This document shows, piece by piece, positions 6,904-8,805 of a stretch of 8,805 nucleotides of DNA (the first letter of the stretch is position 1; each line of letters opens with the position of its first letter). The translations under genes and the position numbers were made by a program. This stretch comes from a bacterium (GTDB lineage Bacteria; UBA9089). A model generated the notes under the pieces. The model made no database searches, was not told where the DNA came from, and worked only from the letters and a program-made list of their open reading frames with translations. The stretch spans positions 1-8,805 of the forward strand of contig DNCN01000166.1 in assembly GCA_003485015.1 (NCBI GenBank), given 5' to 3'.

Positions 6904-7882
6904 CTAAGACCTCTCTCATAGCCTTGAGGTATTGGTTACCAATGACATCAAGTGAAAACTTCCTAGCCTGTCTTCTAGCCCTCCAGGAGTATTCCTTTCT
7001 ATTCTCCAAGATAAGAATGATAGCCTCTACAAACTCTTCTCGATCTACTCTTGGGATTGTGTTGAGATTATGCATCTCCATTGGCTCATAGTTGTACATC
7101 TCCTTTGTCTTAAGGACCACTCCTCCATCTCCGACCAACTCCGGAGTTCCCCCGGTATCAGTGCAGATAACCGGTGTGCCCGATGATAAGGCCTCCAGCA
7201 CCACATTTGGGCAACAGTCAAGATAGGATGGGAATAGAAAAACCTGAGAACTTCGATAATACGTAGGGAGAGAACCATAGGGAAGCTCGCCAAGATACTT
7301 TATATGGGATGATGTCCCTTCTATACTTACCCCCTTACCAATGATGGTAAAGATTATATCATTCCTTATCTTTAATAACTCTTTGACCGCCTCCACGCTA
7401 TCCTGGAGCCTCTTCCGGAGTCTCCAGGTCGAGATAGCCAGAAGGTTTATCCTCCCAAAGTCTATCTTTTTACCATATGGCGTAAAGACCGCTGTATCGA
7501 CAGGGTTATAGATGATTATAGATCTTTGGGGCATTCCAAGATAATGTTGGCACATCTCTTTTGCAAAATTTGACTGATAGATGACCAAGTCTGCCTCATC
7601 CTGAGTTACCTTTAATTTAAGGTTCATCCCTTTGTAGTCCTTGGTCTTATCGAAGAAGACCCCATCAAGTCTCTGGATGACCCTTGCTCCCTTGGCCTTG
7701 GCCCTTAAGACTATCTCAGTTGGAGCAGTAATGACCGTAAATAGAACATCGCAAGCTTCGTTTGGATTAAAGCTGACCTCTATTCCCTTATTCTTGAGGA
7801 ATGGACTTATATTTCTGACAAATATAGAGGGACCACATATATCATCCATTTCGAATAGCGAAGAAACAAAGCATACTTTCAT
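6896..7882 (-). CDS. Glycosyltransferase family 4 (group 1, GT-B fold)
   Basis: A 328-residue retaining GT-B glycosyltransferase. The N-terminal acceptor domain is short (about residues 1-130), ending with IYNPVD at 124-129, the usual linker motif before the donor domain. The donor domain follows with LLAISTWRLRKR (147-158, basic residues that normally contact the donor phosphate), FLFPSYLDCCPNVVLEALSSG (215-235) and GTPVICTDTGGTPELV. The EX7E motif is present as D222-X7-E230, with Asp for the first Glu, a variant also found in other GT4 enzymes. The ATG (7880-7882) overlaps the stop of the upstream GT2 gene by 4 bp. There is no strong Shine-Dalgarno site, so expression probably depends on coupling. 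Its own 3' end overlaps the methyltransferase gene by 8 bp. The enzyme likely adds one sugar in the same glycan as its neighbour; substrate unknown. Confidence 0.93.
   Translation of the reverse strand: MKVCFVSSLFEMDDICGPSIFVRNISPFLKNKGIEVSFNPNEACDVLFTVITAPTEIVLRAKAKGARVIQRLDGVFFDKTKDYKGMNLKLKVTQDEADLVIYQSNFAKEMCQHYLGMPQRSIIIYNPVDTAVFTPYGKKIDFGRINLLAISTWRLRKRLQDSVEAVKELLKIRNDIIFTIIGKGVSIEGTSSHIKYLGELPYGSLPTYYRSSQVFLFPSYLDCCPNVVLEALSSGTPVICTDTGGTPELVGDGGVVLKTKEMYNYEPMEMHNLNTIPRVDREEFVEAIILILENRKEYSWRARRQARKFSLDVIGNQYLKAMREVLDE
6910..6915 (-). promoter_or_regulatory. Shine-Dalgarno site (GAGAGG) for the tandem methyltransferase
   Basis: GAGAGG lies inside the 3' coding part of the GT4 gene, 6 nt before the ATG at 6901-6903. 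This supports that ATG as start and independent ribosome loading despite the 8-bp gene overlap. Confidence 0.7.
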
Positions 7883-8757
7883 CGATTCAACATAACCAGT
7901 TCGATATACTTAGAGAGCGGATTCTCTTTTAAACTTCGCTCAATATCCTTTATAGCCTCCTCCCTCGACCTTCCTATCCCTTTGTATCCTTCAAACCCTG
8001 GGAGGTATGCCAAATAAGACCCATTAGTAAACTCTTCCACAAGGAGGGTATAGATTGGATAGCCCATCTTACGAATCTTCTCCATGATGAGGAGGTTTGA
8101 AGGGAGTGGATCAGCAGTGAAGGTGATATTATCTCCTCCTTCTCGATAATAACTACTCACCATTAGTCGATCAATAAACCCTACCTTATATTCATTGCCT
8201 AATCTAATAAGAAAATCCCAATCCACCAGACAATCAAGTCTTTCGTCAAATTTTCCAATCCTCTCTAAGCATCCCTTTCGGTGCAAGGCTGCGCATAATT
8301 CAATAAAGTTAGCTCTAAGGAGTTTTTTGTAATCGTAAGAGTTCCTTTTTACAGCCTTATTTACATTCTGCCATTCTCCATCTCGTAGGATTTGATAAAT
8401 GACTTCATAGGTACAGTAGACCATCTCTATTTCTGGAAGTTCGTTGAGGGTTTTTATCATCACTTCTAAAAACTCTGGCCTCCAACTAGAATCGCTATCA
8501 AGATAGGTGATGTATTCTCCAGTTATAAGACTTAAGCCCTGATTCCTGGCCGACGGAAATCCTCTGTGCTCAAACCATTCATATCTAATTCGGGAATCTG
8601 GGTATCTCTTGACAACCTCTTGGGTATTATCGGTTGAACCGTCATCGATGATGAGTAACTCAAAGTCTTTATGGGTCTGGTTAAGGACACTCTCAATCGC
8701 CCTGCCAATGATATAACCCCTATTATAGGTAGCCATAATAATACTTACCTTTATCAT
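7879..8757 (-). CDS. Glycosyltransferase family 2 (GT-A fold)
   Basis: A 292-residue cytosolic glycosyltransferase that probably transfers a sugar from a nucleotide-sugar donor onto a growing surface glycan. The N-terminus VSIIMATYNRGYIIGRAIES is the classic GT2 opening. DDGSTDN at 38-44 follows, then the metal and donor-binding DSD (87-89, in YLDSDSSW), and the region FDERLDCLVDWDFLIRL (170-186) holds the usual C-terminal acidic motif of GT2 enzymes. No membrane segment or signal peptide is seen, so it likely works at the inner face of the membrane with partners. The ATG at 8755-8757 places the family motif at residue 4, so the start is secure; an AGG lies 9 nt upstream. Its stop overlaps the next gene's start (ATGA), implying coupled translation. 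Donor and acceptor cannot be read from sequence. Confidence 0.93.
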   Translation of the reverse strand: MIKVSIIMATYNRGYIIGRAIESVLNQTHKDFELLIIDDGSTDNTQEVVKRYPDSRIRYEWFEHRGFPSARNQGLSLITGEYITYLDSDSSWRPEFLEVMIKTLNELPEIEMVYCTYEVIYQILRDGEWQNVNKAVKRNSYDYKKLLRANFIELCAALHRKGCLERIGKFDERLDCLVDWDFLIRLGNEYKVGFIDRLMVSSYYREGGDNITFTADPLPSNLLIMEKIRKMGYPIYTLLVEEFTNGSYLAYLPGFEGYKGIGRSREEAIKDIERSLKENPLSKYIELVMLNR

Positions 8758-8761
8758 TTTA

Positions 8762-8805
8762 TTATGCCTGTGCTCCCCATATAATCAAATCACAAATACT
8801 ATCCA
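8762..8805 (-). CDS. Possible 3' end of an upstream gene (last 13 codons)
   Basis: One minus-strand frame stays open from the window edge and reads DSICDLIIWGAQA before two consecutive TAA codons (8762-8764 and 8759-8761). The next gene's ATG follows 4 nt after the first TAA, a spacing that matches the tight packing of this run. The other two minus frames have stops in this stretch. Thirteen codons are too few to assign a family, and the open frame could be chance. If real, the operon extends beyond the right edge of the window. Confidence 0.35.
   Translation of the reverse strand, partial: DSICDLIIWGAQA

Noticed and set aside
7641..7895. An 84-residue plus-strand open frame opposite the GT4 gene, along with similar ones at 2146-2403, 3036-3296, 4633-4827 and 6044-6292.
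   Set aside because: All are antisense to well-supported genes and have no family features.

Overview
This window is a bacterial segment in which every supportable gene lies on the minus strand, so transcription runs from high to low coordinates. It looks like part of a surface-glycan or protein-glycosylation locus: glycosyltransferases, SAM-dependent methyltransferases and CgeB-like transferases packed into one operon-like run. Short or negative gaps, Shine-Dalgarno boxes of the AGGA/GAGG type and moderate A+T (about 40% G+C over most of the window by hand count) fit a bacterium. There is no marker gene that fixes the phylum. No tRNA, rRNA, CRISPR array, transposase or phage gene was seen.

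In transcription order: (1) at the right edge, the last 13 codons of a possible upstream gene; (2) a GT2 glycosyltransferase (7879-8757); (3) a GT4 glycosyltransferase (6896-7882), overlapping the previous gene by 4 bp; (4) a tandem methyltransferase with two Rossmann domains (5704-6903), overlapping by 8 bp; (5) a TylF/MycF-type O-methyltransferase (4976-5698); (6) a PabB-PabC fusion for p-aminobenzoate synthesis (3106-4956), a folate-pathway enzyme in the middle of glycan genes; (7) a truncated N-terminal copy of a CgeB-like gene (2825-3073); (8) a GT-A-like putative glycosyltransferase with a C-terminal TPR-like tail (1729-2763); (9) the intact CgeB-like glycosyltransferase (576-1691); (10) a second, distantly related CgeB-like gene that lacks its N-terminal part, carries a frameshift near 357-361 and runs off the left edge (1-541).

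The first half (8757 to 4956) is compact and probably translationally coupled. GT2 and GT4 would build the sugar chain, and the two methyltransferase genes would O-methylate or otherwise trim it. The second half (3100 to 1) is a recombination-scarred patch: a 217-bp diverged direct repeat (1488-1704 and 2870-3086) gives one whole and one broken CgeB-like gene, and a differently composed broken relative lies at the left end. This is the pattern expected of a fast-evolving glycan locus that gains, duplicates and loses transferases.

I see no clearly new molecular system. The points most worth following are the pabBC gene embedded in the glycan run, the duplicated and broken CgeB-like genes, and the two-domain methyltransferase whose first SAM site looks degenerate.
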